Origin: JAWOGN01 sp046496815
GTDB lineage: Bacteria > Desulfobacterota > DSM-4660 > Desulfatiglandales > Desulfatiglandaceae
Assembly (NCBI GenBank): GCA_046496815.1
Contig: JAWOGN010000012.1
Location: 1 to 26,511, forward strand
Direction: 5' to 3'
Length of the DNA: 26,511 nt
In this document: in pieces, positions 1 through 6,671 of the stretch
How positions within the stretch are numbered: position 1 is the stretch's first letter
Layout of the letters: every line of letters starts with the position of its first letter
Position numbers and translations under genes: made by a program
Notes under the pieces: generated by a model
What the model saw: only the letters and a program-made list of their open reading frames with translations
Told to the model about the DNA's origin: nothing
Databases searched by the model: none

Positions 1-1
1 A

Positions 2-250
2 ACGACCAACGATTCCATCGATGAAGCGATTGATCATGAGTGGATCTCTCTTTTTTATGAGGGAGACGAGCCCTATGGCCCTGCGTGTGCCGACTGCGCA
101 GTCGGTCTGCTGCAAATGGGGGAAGATGGCGAGATGGAGGTAAAAGCGGAATACCGAGGAAAGATTGTGTATCTCGTTGAGCCGGACGAGCTGGATGATG
201 AACTGGCCGATACAGCCGATTACCTGTTAATGGCGATTAGTTTCAACTGA
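2..250 (+). CDS. C-terminal part of an acidic hypothetical protein (start outside window)
   Basis: An open frame runs from the left edge to a TGA at 248-250, giving the last 82 residues of a protein whose start is outside the window. The tail is strongly acidic, with clusters such as YEGDEP, MGEDGEMEVKAE and VEPDELDDELADTADYLL. It contains one CxxC pair (ACADCAV) but no second pair. I do not recognise the family. It is followed by 111 bp and then hypA on the same strand, so it could be the upstream gene of the same operon, but the sequence does not show this. Confidence 0.55.
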   Translation, partial: TTNDSIDEAIDHEWISLFYEGDEPYGPACADCAVGLLQMGEDGEMEVKAEYRGKIVYLVEPDELDDELADTADYLLMAISFN

Positions 251-361
251 ACCCGCACAGACGGGACGGCCCCAAACGGTTCGTAATGGATCTTGCGGCC
301 ACGATCAAAGGGGGAGTCCTCTCGCGCAATAAAAGGCCTTTTGCTGAGGGATGCCGCTTCC

Positions 362-706
362 ATGCACGAGATGTCGATCGCACACAGTCTGATTGAAATC
401 GTCAAGGAAGAAATGATAAAGAATGACGTGCGTATGCTTAAAGCGGTTCGCGTTCATATCGGACAGATGTCGGCCATCGTTCCCGAATCCCTGTCTTTTT
501 GTTTCGAAGTCATGACCTCGGGGACGGAGTTGGAGGGGACCAGGCTTTTAATGGAAATTATACCGCTGGAGGGAGTCTGCACGGATTGTGAGAGGGCTTT
601 TGAAATACAGGATTTTGTTTTTTTGTGCCCCCAATGCGGGAGTCGAAATATCCAAACCATTGCAGGACGGGATTTATCCATCGTAGAAATGGAAGTGGAA
701 TCGTGA
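362..706 (+). CDS. hypA: HypA, hydrogenase maturation nickel metallochaperone
   Basis: This 114-residue protein matches HypA in length and layout. HypA delivers Ni(II) to the active site of [NiFe] hydrogenase large subunits together with HypB. The N-terminal MHEMSIA carries the conserved His2 nickel ligand, and two CxxC pairs (CTDC and CPQC, near residues 73-76 and 87-90) form the zinc site. The frame is open further upstream to 293, but MHE at residue 1 is the family's invariant start and GAGGGA lies 11 bases ahead of it, so I start at 362. hypB follows after 28 bases, which suggests one transcript. No hydrogenase structural genes are in the window. Confidence 0.95.
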   Translation: MHEMSIAHSLIEIVKEEMIKNDVRMLKAVRVHIGQMSAIVPESLSFCFEVMTSGTELEGTRLLMEIIPLEGVCTDCERAFEIQDFVFLCPQCGSRNIQTIAGRDLSIVEMEVES

Positions 707-709
707 GAG

Positions 710-725
710 CCCCCAAGTTTGGGGG
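710..725 (+). promoter_or_regulatory. Hairpin covering the hypB ribosome-binding site
   Basis: CCCCCAA at 710-716 and TTGGGGG at 719-725 are exact reverse complements separated by GT. The 3' arm is the only purine-rich tract before the hypB ATG at 735, so the folded RNA would hide the hypB Shine-Dalgarno. With such a short loop the innermost pairs would open, leaving about five G-C pairs. Translation of hypA up to its stop at 706 could keep it open. Confidence 0.45.
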
Positions 726-734
726 ATCTGGTTT

Positions 735-1394
735 ATGAAAATTTCGGTGGTCAAAAATATTCTGGAAGCAAATGATCGCATCGCTCAGCAGAACAGGGCG
801 TTTTTTGATGAAAAGAATCTGATGGTCATCAACCTCATGAGTTCGCCGGGCGCCGGAAAAACAAGCCTTTTGGAGAAAACGATTCACGGTGTGAAAAATG
901 TCATGAGGGTCGGGGTCATTGAGGGGGATGTTCAGTCCACCCGTGATGCGGAACGGATCGCGAAGAGCGGAGTTCCGGTTGCTCAGATCAATACGGGCGG
1001 TGCGTGTCATCTCGATGGAAACATGATCAGGGAGACTTTTGAATCCTTCAATTTCGATGATCTTGACCTGCTTGTGGTCGAAAACGTCGGTAATCTGGTC
1101 TGTCCGGCAGAATTCAAAGTCGGAGAAGATTTCAAGGCAATGATCTTAAGTGTCACCGAAGGCGATGACAAACCGTGCAAGTATCCCCTTATGTTTCGAG
1201 AATCAAAACTCCTATTTATCAATAAAATTGATCTCCTCCCTTACGTGGACTGTAGTGTCCAAAGCATCCGGGAAGAGGCGCTCAATGTAAACCCTGCCCT
1301 AATCTTTTTCGAGATCTCCTGTAAGACCGGCGAAGGCCTTGATGCCTGGTACAGGTGGCTTAAAGAAACGGTCGACGCCGGGAAATCATCCTGA
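735..1394 (+). CDS. hypB: HypB, hydrogenase maturation GTPase
   Basis: HypB is a SIMIBI-class GTPase that acts with HypA in nickel insertion into hydrogenase. The 219-residue protein has the P-loop SSPGAGKTSLL near residues 36-46, the switch region EGDVQSTRDAERI, and NKIDLLP as the guanine-specificity motif. The metal-binding Cys-His pair of the G-domain site is in GGACHLD, with a further Cys in NLVCPAEF. The His-rich N-terminal nickel-storage tract and the CxxCGC high-affinity site found in some HypBs are absent, so this is the short form. It ends at a TGA at 1392-1394 and converges with the MFS gene downstream. Confidence 0.95.
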   Translation: MKISVVKNILEANDRIAQQNRAFFDEKNLMVINLMSSPGAGKTSLLEKTIHGVKNVMRVGVIEGDVQSTRDAERIAKSGVPVAQINTGGACHLDGNMIRETFESFNFDDLDLLVVENVGNLVCPAEFKVGEDFKAMILSVTEGDDKPCKYPLMFRESKLLFINKIDLLPYVDCSVQSIREEALNVNPALIFFEISCKTGEGLDAWYRWLKETVDAGKSS

Positions 1395-1425
1395 AATGAG
1401 GATGTACGGAGGGCCGAGCCTGCCG

Positions 1426-1449
1426 TCAAAAATCTAAATTGATACAAAA
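1426..1449 (+). repeat. Solitary outer end of the dispersed inverted-repeat family
   Basis: The tract begins TCAAAAATCTAAATTGATAC and matches the right outer end of the 4714-5032 element, which has the same bases at 5001-5024. The inner GGCCGTTGGGATCT core is not present nearby, so this is only a remnant end. It lies in the gap between the convergent hypB and MFS genes. Confidence 0.6.
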
Positions 1450-1534
1450 GATCGGGGTTAGCGAGAGGGAAAAGCGCCTCAATACCGGTCAATCTCATCT
1501 CAGTTTTTTTTCCAATAAGAGACGCGTTTCCCAT

Positions 1535-2701
1535 CTAAGGTCTTAAATTTTTTTCTTGGACTAGGGCGATAAGGCCCGTCGTGAGCAGCGGTATGATCGT
1601 CAGGAAGGAAAGGACAGGTCGAATCGAGAAAAGATCCGCCAGCTTGCCGGTTAGCACAGTCATCATTCCCCCCGTTCCATAGGCCAAACCCATCATAAGA
1701 CTCGAAACCATGGATTTTCCGCGAGGTGCCAATTCCTGCCCCATAGCCACACCCAGCGGCAAGGTGGCCAAGACGAAAAATCCCGCCATAAAAACAGTGA
1801 AATAGACCCAGTTGCCTGGAAGGAAAACTAATAGAAATAAGAAAGGCGTTGCCAGTCCATGACTCACATAGAATATCGGCTTGTATCCGAACCGGTCTGA
1901 GAGGTGTCCTCCGAGAAGTCCGCTGATGGCACCTGCAACCGTGAAGAGTGAAACCATTGCGCCGATCGAGACCAAAGAGTGCCCTTCGCTACTTAACAGA
2001 ATGGGTATAAAGGTCAGGAAAGACTGGCTCACAAAGGATCGCAAGACCATTACCACCCAAATGAGCATGATGGATTTCCAAACAGCGCCGAGGACCTCCT
2101 TGATCGAACCGAAAAAGCCGAGTTTCCCTAAGCCTTCGCCCTCGGGACGGGGCACAATTTTGAACAGCAGGAGCACCACTGCCAAACCGAAAATCATTGC
2201 GAAGGGAGAGGCCCCCAATCCGTAAGCACCGACGAAGTAAGTTATGAAAAGAGGCCCCAGGCCGAACGCCAGTGTGCCGCCCATGTTGAAGATGGACATG
2301 GACAGGCCGAAGTGCCGACCCGAATAGGAGGAAACCATGGCCGCAGATGTCGGGTGAAACATGGAGGTGCCGATTGACCCCAAACACACAAAGAGGACCA
2401 GAACCAGAAAGCCGGGAGCGACCCCGACGAGAGGGATGGAGACGACGGCGAGGAGCGGACCCCCGAGGACGAAAAAGCGGGTGTGGTAGTGATCGGCAAG
2501 ATACCCCACGGAGGGTTGAACGACAAATGCCAGCAGCCGACTGATGCCTGTGATCAAACCCACCTGTGTTAAGGTGAGGGAGAACCTTTCAACAAACACG
2601 GGAAGGAGCGGCGTCACAAAAGAAAAATAGAAATCACCGACAAAATGAACAAGCGTCAAAGCAAATATCACCTTGACACTCGCGTTGAGTGCTTCCGGCA
2701 T
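1535..2701 (-). CDS. MFS transporter, fosmidomycin-resistance (Fsr) type
   Basis: This 388-residue, very hydrophobic protein has the twelve-helix layout of a major facilitator superfamily exporter. The FHPTSAAMVSSYSG segment after the fourth helix and the paired GPLF region are characteristic of the Fsr subfamily, which exports fosmidomycin and other drugs; the real substrate here is unknown. An in-frame TTG at 2713 would add four residues, but TGAGGA lies 6-7 bases before the ATG at 2701, so I use that start. A possible promoter (2842-2869) and a terminator-like hairpin (2741-2761) lie in the leader, which hints at attenuation. It is a single gene, convergent with hypB. Confidence 0.85.
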   Translation of the reverse strand: MPEALNASVKVIFALTLVHFVGDFYFSFVTPLLPVFVERFSLTLTQVGLITGISRLLAFVVQPSVGYLADHYHTRFFVLGGPLLAVVSIPLVGVAPGFLVLVLFVCLGSIGTSMFHPTSAAMVSSYSGRHFGLSMSIFNMGGTLAFGLGPLFITYFVGAYGLGASPFAMIFGLAVVLLLFKIVPRPEGEGLGKLGFFGSIKEVLGAVWKSIMLIWVVMVLRSFVSQSFLTFIPILLSSEGHSLVSIGAMVSLFTVAGAISGLLGGHLSDRFGYKPIFYVSHGLATPFLFLLVFLPGNWVYFTVFMAGFFVLATLPLGVAMGQELAPRGKSMVSSLMMGLAYGTGGMMTVLTGKLADLFSIRPVLSFLTIIPLLTTGLIALVQEKNLRP

Positions 2702-2740
2702 TTTTTTCCTCAATGCCCGTGGCGAAAACCTGTCCGAAAT

Positions 2741-2761
2741 AAAAAAGCCACCTTTCGGTGG
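2741..2761 (-). terminator. Rho-independent terminator or attenuator before the MFS gene
   Basis: Read on the minus strand, CCACC-GAAA-GGTGG forms a 5-bp G-C-rich stem with a GNRA loop and is followed by C and six Ts. It sits 40 bases upstream of the MFS ATG, where it can only stop transcripts heading into that gene. It is either a leader attenuator or the end of a short upstream RNA. Confidence 0.55.
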
Positions 2762-2841
2762 AGTGGATTGTCACGATTTTCCCAAATCTTTTCAAAATGT
2801 TAAAGGCGACTTTTTCGTCGGCTTGCCTGAAATTCTATTGA

Positions 2842-2869
2842 GTTAAATGCATTGAGAGCGGGATGTCAA
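2842..2869 (-). promoter_or_regulatory. Candidate sigma-70-type promoter for the MFS gene
   Basis: On the minus strand a perfect TTGACA occupies 2869-2864. A weak -10 (TTTAAC, 2847-2842) follows after a 16-base spacer. Transcription would start near 2835, giving a leader of about 130 bases with hairpins at 2805-2822 and 2741-2761 before the ATG at 2701. Confidence 0.4.
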
Positions 2870-3491
2870 GGATATATTTTTTTATCGAACTGCCTCAGAC
2901 GTTTTCTTATTTCGGCCGCTCCCGCCACATCCATTCTCCGGTAATTCCGGTATGTAAAGTTTTTCCAAAAAGTCGAAAGAGATTTCTGCGAAAGACCGGT
3001 GCTTTTCTTCCACAAATTTCGCAGGTTACAATGCCGGACATATAACTTATTAAAATAATTTATGAAACAGAGCCGGCTATCCAAAAGCCGGATCCGGCAT
3101 GGGCTTTGCTCATGCTTTTGCTTAACTTTCGGCCCGACAAGCGCAGGAGAAAGCGATTGCGTCCTTCAGCGCATAGCATGCAGGGATGATCAATTTGGTT
3201 GCCAAGCTCTTAGCCATTCAGCACCGCCTCAATCCGCTTCATCTTCATTGTCGCTTTTTGGATAGAGGATTAAGCAAGCGTTTTTCGGTTTCGATATGTA
3301 GATCCTATGAAATTCTCATATTCTTCTGGATAAATTTTATGATCAAAACCGCTATTTATCTTTATTGCGTTGTTCATCGGGATTGCAAGATTCAGGAAGA
3401 GGTTCGGAAGAAGTAAATGGTTTTGGATCAAGATGTCTTCGAGACATTGAAATTTCCTGTAGGACCCTTGCTGACCTGAGGAGGCTGGAGC
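2870..3491. other. Long intergenic stretch without a convincing gene
   Basis: About 620 bases hold only short frames (for example plus-strand 60 residues at 2863-3045 and minus-strand 72 residues at 2866-3084) with no recognisable motif and overlapping each other. Visible structure consists of a perfect 12-base palindrome GCCGGATCCGGC at 3087-3098 and, directly after it, a terminator-like hairpin at 3097-3119. Gene density is much lower here than in the pst or hyp regions. Confidence 0.5.
3097..3119 (+). terminator. Terminator-like hairpin in the 2.9-3.5 kb gap
   Basis: GCATGGGC and GCTCATGC form an 8-bp stem with one G-U pair around a TTT loop, followed by TTTT. No plus-strand gene ends just upstream, so either a small RNA ends here or the structure belongs to a decayed element. 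Confidence 0.35.
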
Positions 3492-3692
3492 ATGTTTGAT
3501 AGAAGGGGTTCCGTTATTGATCGACGTTCCGGAAAAGACAGACGCAAAATCGATGATGTTGAATATTTCTCAAATGGCGGAGGTGAAAGAAGATGCGAGG
3601 AGGAGCGAAGATCCCACTTTGAACGCAGGTGGGATTGGATTCGCGTAAGCCAGTGGTTCAGTGTCTGTCCATGGGAAAGACCGAGGGTATAG
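3492..3692 (+). CDS. Small arginine-rich RRSGxDRR-motif protein
   Basis: This 66-residue protein begins MFDRRGSVIDRRSGKDRR and continues with further ERR blocks (GGGERRC, EEERRSHFERRW). AGGAGG precedes the ATG at a usual distance, so translation is credible. Arg-rich repeats of this kind also occur in the proteins at 4348-4650 and 6672-6941, so I treat the three as a group. From memory, similar RRSGxDRR stretches occur in small deltaproteobacterial proteins near PilZ genes; no function is known to me. The C-terminal tail (WIRVSQWFSVCPWERPRV) is less charged. The gene could be a truncated relative of a longer protein, because the 3' flank has no clear gene for 220 bases. Confidence 0.6.
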   Translation: MFDRRGSVIDRRSGKDRRKIDDVEYFSNGGGERRCEEERRSHFERRWDWIRVSQWFSVCPWERPRV

Positions 3693-3914
3693 TGCTTCGA
3701 ATGGGATCAAGTTCACGCCTATCGATTGTCGACGTCGGAGTCGGCGCCGTTACTTTTCATGGGGGATGACACAGCCGTGCGTGCAGTCAGCATTCTTTTT
3801 ACCGATATCCAATGCGGCAGGGGGGGACACATCGGATTGCTGAAGCGACTCCGAGATTTGCATTTTTGAAAAGAGAATACGCATACCGATAGTACTCATG
3901 ATCAGGATGGTAAT

Positions 3915-4145
3915 ATGGAAACCAAAGATTTGGCAAAGCGTTTCGGATTGACAGCGGTTGAAAGAGGATTCATCACGCGAGAAAATGTCATCGAAGTGAT
4001 AAACATCCAGAAGGCTGAGAGAACGAGAAACGGACGGAATAGATATATTGGAAAAATATTGCTGGACCGTGGTCTCATTAGCATCTCACAGATAGACGAA
4101 GTACTCGAATCAATGGGAAAAGGCCCCGCTCTCAAATTGGATTGA
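3915..4145 (+). CDS. Stand-alone two-motif MshEN-like protein (candidate c-di-GMP binder)
   Basis: The 76-residue protein consists of two copies of the 24-residue motif that defines the MshEN domain, the c-di-GMP-binding module at the N-terminus of MshE and other type II secretion/pilus ATPases. Copy 1 spans residues 9-32, with RFG at the RLG position, G18, I20, V25, I29 and the final Q32 all correctly spaced. Copy 2 spans residues 44-67, with G46, L49, L50, G53, I55, I60 and L64 in register, but the Arg is Tyr and the final Gln is Met. The linker is 11 residues instead of the usual 5. No ATPase or receiver domain is attached. AGG lies about 8 bases before the ATG. Whether it binds nucleotide is inference. 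Confidence 0.7.
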   Translation: METKDLAKRFGLTAVERGFITRENVIEVINIQKAERTRNGRNRYIGKILLDRGLISISQIDEVLESMGKGPALKLD

Positions 4146-4347
4146 TCATGGCAAATTCGATCGGTAATGCCATATGGGATCCCCGGCCTACTTGGTTGGG
4201 CGGAGTATCAGGACGCGGGGGGATTGGAACCTCATGAAGCCGGTTGGTGAAGATATCAACAAGATTTCCGCCTGCGGCATCGGCGCTCGAAAATCGAATG
4301 CTGTGAATATAAAGATTTATCCGTACCTGTAGAGAATACGACAAACA

Positions 4348-4650
4348 ATGATGGACAAAATAGAAGCCAAATCCAGAAATTTTACTTCGGCGCTCGAAAT
4401 CAGAGATAATGGGGGAAGGCGGTCAGGGATTGATAGAAGACGATTTTCTTATGATGGCTACATTCCGGAAAGAAGGCTTTACACAGGGCGCAGGATGGTC
4501 ATTGATCGCAGGAGCGGCTCAGATAGGAGAGGCGGTAGAGATCGGAGAATTAATTTGGATCGGAGAAGAAACCTAACAAGGGAGAGAGCGAACAAAGGCA
4601 AAAGATCTTTTTCAAGGATTTTGAACCGCCGAGCTGCGGAGGAACTTTAA
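4348..4650 (+). CDS. Arginine-rich protein with repeated RRSGxDRR motifs
   Basis: The 100-residue protein contains a series of related blocks: GGRRSGIDRRRFSYDG, IPERRLYTGRR, IDRRSGSDRR, GGRDRR and NLDRRRNL. About a third of residues 22-75 are arginine, regularly paired as RR and preceded by D or E. This matches the blocks in the proteins at 3492-3692 and 6672-6941. Two consecutive ATG codons (4348, 4351) could start it, and no strong Shine-Dalgarno is visible. It lies just before the inverted-repeat element at 4714-5032. Possible roles include binding nucleic acid or an acidic partner through alternating RR/D charges, but nothing in the sequence decides this. Confidence 0.6.
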   Translation: MMDKIEAKSRNFTSALEIRDNGGRRSGIDRRRFSYDGYIPERRLYTGRRMVIDRRSGSDRRGGRDRRINLDRRRNLTRERANKGKRSFSRILNRRAAEEL

Positions 4651-4713
4651 ACGCTCGCGGGATCCGTTTCTCGGTGTTTAGGAAAACAAATGCAAGTTTC
4701 TCTATTTCCTGAT

Positions 4714-5032
4714 TTCAAAATTTGTATCAATTTAGATTTTTGAAAGAACTCGTGAGCAAAACAACAGGGGCCGTTGGGATCTCTTTCAGAAGACCGCAAA
4801 GCCCTCCCTCACGCCATGGAACGGCAGCTGGGCCTCAAAACTCATCCCCGGACAGCCCCAGAAGGGAATCGCTGTTGCAACGTCGGTCTTCTCTGCCTTT
4901 ACCGAGCCGCCTATTTCGGGATTGGGGGCGTTCTACGTCCAGTGTAGAGTTTGTGTTGCGGTCATCTGAAAGAGATCCCAACGGCCCCGATCGCAGTGTT
5001 TCAAAAATCTAAATTGATACAAAAATTTTGAA
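4714..5032. repeat. MITE-like palindromic element with bipartite terminal inverted repeats
   Basis: The two ends are long inverted repeats. The outer 25 bases (4721-4745 and 4999-5023) are exact reverse complements, and a two-base indel extends the match to TTCAAAA/TTTTGAA at 4714 and 5032. After unequal spacers (21 and 10 bases) a second block with core GGGGCCGTTGGGATCTC (4767-4790 on the left, its complement on the right) is again exact over 24 bases. The interior of about 155 bases has no gene. Open frames across it beginning MYQFRFLK are repeat-derived. I see no transposase. Other arms of the same family are scattered through the window. Confidence 0.8.
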
Positions 5033-5062
5033 TCCGTACATTGCACGTAGATAAACTCAGTC

Positions 5063-5836
5063 ATGACCACTTTTCCATACAATAGGAACGGTTCCAATGT
5101 CACTTTGAGGCTCTTTGAGCTTATGGTGAACATACCCATACACGAGCAGAAGAAGGTCGTAAAAGAGCTGGAAGAAAGGCTTTTCACAAAAAATGAAAAA
5201 AGAAAGCACATTCGCAAACCTTACTTCATGGTGGTTGATTTTACTGCCCTGAATAAAAATTACAAAGATTTCATCAAAAATATCAGCACGGGTGGCGTAT
5301 TTATCGCAACGCGCTTACCGATGCCGATCGGACAGAGGGTCTCGATGACCTTTACGTTGCCCACTTGTAAGAAACATGTCAAGATTACGGGGGAGATTAT
5401 TCGATCCAACGGCAAGGGAATCGGCGTGAAATTCAGGTTAATGGAGCAGCTGGGAGGGAAGCTCAATCTCTACTGCTTGAAAAATGTGCATGACTTCATT
5501 CATGACACACGTATGGAGGTGAAAAAATTGGCAAAAGTAAGGAAAAAAAGAGTTCGCTGGAATGCTTCGACTGATACGAGTGTCTCAGGTTACAAGCTCT
5601 ACTGGGCAATCGACCAAGGCGTTAACTACGATTCTGAATTTAAGGAGATTGGGAATGTGACGGAGGTTGTTTTGCCGGATGACATCCCTTCATTTCCCCT
5701 CGTCGCAGGTGATGTAGAGATCGGAGTCACCGCAGTCAACAGCATCGGAAATGAATCTGATATGGCGGCATCTTCGGCCAGATTTGATTTTACCGTGCCT
5801 GATGCGCCCACCGACGTGGTGGTGGAAGATATCTAG
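5063..5836 (+). CDS. PilZ-domain protein with C-terminal fibronectin-III-like domain
   Basis: The 257-residue protein has a short helical N-terminus (residues 13-41, including EQKKVVKELEERL), a PilZ domain at about residues 45-140 and an FN3-like beta domain at about 158-255. The PilZ c-di-GMP signature is complete: RxxxR as R47-R51 (RKHIR) and NxSxxG as N73-G78 (NISTGG). The C-terminal part (VRWNASTD, GYKLYW, IGVTAVNSIGNESD) follows the FN3 pattern seen in extracellular and polysaccharide-linked proteins. There is no signal peptide or membrane helix, so it is probably cytosolic. The ATG at 5063 lacks a clear Shine-Dalgarno and lies only 30 bases from the repeat element. The conserved-looking helix argues against a much later start. 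Confidence 0.8.
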   Translation: MTTFPYNRNGSNVTLRLFELMVNIPIHEQKKVVKELEERLFTKNEKRKHIRKPYFMVVDFTALNKNYKDFIKNISTGGVFIATRLPMPIGQRVSMTFTLPTCKKHVKITGEIIRSNGKGIGVKFRLMEQLGGKLNLYCLKNVHDFIHDTRMEVKKLAKVRKKRVRWNASTDTSVSGYKLYWAIDQGVNYDSEFKEIGNVTEVVLPDDIPSFPLVAGDVEIGVTAVNSIGNESDMAASSARFDFTVPDAPTDVVVEDI

Positions 5837-6671
5837 GCCCGGCCGAGCCTTTGATTTTTTCAGATCTCTGCGTCAGGCTCAAATTATAATCCGCCTGTGT
5901 GGCCACTCGTTTTTTTGTCGGAGGGGTCATGTGCAGATCTCCATCCAACGTAGAAAGAGGGTGGCCCGCCTCATTTGCCTTCCTGCGATCTGAAAGGTGT
6001 TCGGTGAGATTTTAACCGGCTTCCAACCCATTGCGCACAGAATGATTCAAAACGCTACCGTCTTACCAATTTTTTGGGATTTTGGCTTCTCTCCCCTATT
6101 TTGTTCACTGCTTGATTTTTTCCATGCAAAGGAAGTTTTCGGAAATCATTGAGGTCAGGATGATGACGTTCCTTTGGATGAACCTTCCTCGAAATGCTTC
6201 CCTGAATCTGATTCGGTTTTGCGTTCAGCAAACTTTGACGGTCTCGTAAGAGGCCGTCACCCTGTTCCCTGGATTTCGACCCCTGTCCCGAACCCCGATT
6301 CGGCATTCGCCGGAAGGGCGAAAAAAAAGCTTTAGGGCTTTTTACGGGGCCATCAATTTGGCGTACGAGAAAGAGGCGCAGTGAAACCGGCCCCGACAAA
6401 AAACCTGAGGTCAAATCCTAAATTGAGACCCCGAGGAGAGGTCGTTGCAAAAAACTGACGAAACGCTAATACGAATCTAACGGTTCCCATTTACAATCCG
6501 ATCATTCGAGAGAAGCTTTCGACCCCATCAAAAGGCACTTACTCGTAATGATGTGTGCGAAACAGGTAAGGCGAATTTGAACTCCGGGGTTTTCTGCGCA
6601 TGAGAAACGCTGCTTTCCCCAAGAGCCCCAACAGGAAAAGCAGAAATGAACAATTTTGCGGAGGCATGTGG
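5837..6671. other. Long intergenic stretch with hairpins, no convincing gene
   Basis: Over 800 bases carry no recognisable coding signal; a 119-residue minus-strand frame at 6055-6414 has low-complexity, motif-free translation. Structures present are a 9-bp hairpin with a GTAA (GNRA-type) loop at 6237-6258 (one G-U pair), and an AT-rich hairpin with flanking A and T runs at about 6323-6343 that could end transcription in either direction. TCCTAAATTGAGAC near 6416 weakly resembles the outer end of the dispersed repeat family. A phased Pho-box-like cluster lies at 6455-6481. Confidence 0.5.
6455..6481 (+). promoter_or_regulatory. Pho-box-like phased repeats before the 6672 gene
   Basis: Three related pentamers, CTGAC (6455), CTAAT (6466) and CTAAC (6477), stand exactly 11 bp apart. 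Tandem 11-bp phasing of CTGTCA/TTAACA-like half-sites is the hallmark of PhoB/PhoP binding sites. The same phased CTAA pattern occurs twice before pstS. The site is about 190 bases upstream of the RRSG gene. Confidence 0.4.

Noticed and set aside
331..345. AAAAGGCCTTTT palindrome before hypA as a terminator
   Set aside because: It is a 12-base palindrome with no loop and no G-C-rich stem; it cannot form a stable hairpin terminator.
2863..3045. 60-residue plus-strand frame as a small gene
   Set aside because: Hydrophobic/basic composition without motif, overlapped by an equally long minus-strand frame; no support beyond an open frame.
2870..3491. Possible c-di-GMP riboswitch before the RRSG/MshEN cluster
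   Set aside because: None of the GEMM-I conserved blocks could be found in either strand of the gap.
4722..5012. Plus-strand open frame beginning MYQFRFLKELVSKTTGAV
   Set aside because: It is the translation of the inverted-repeat element; the same peptide appears wherever the repeat arm occurs.
6055..6414. 119-residue minus-strand open frame in the 5.8-6.7 kb gap
   Set aside because: The translation has no motif, is rich in Ser, Arg, Lys and Pro, has no ribosome site and overlaps hairpins; no transposase or other family could be seen.
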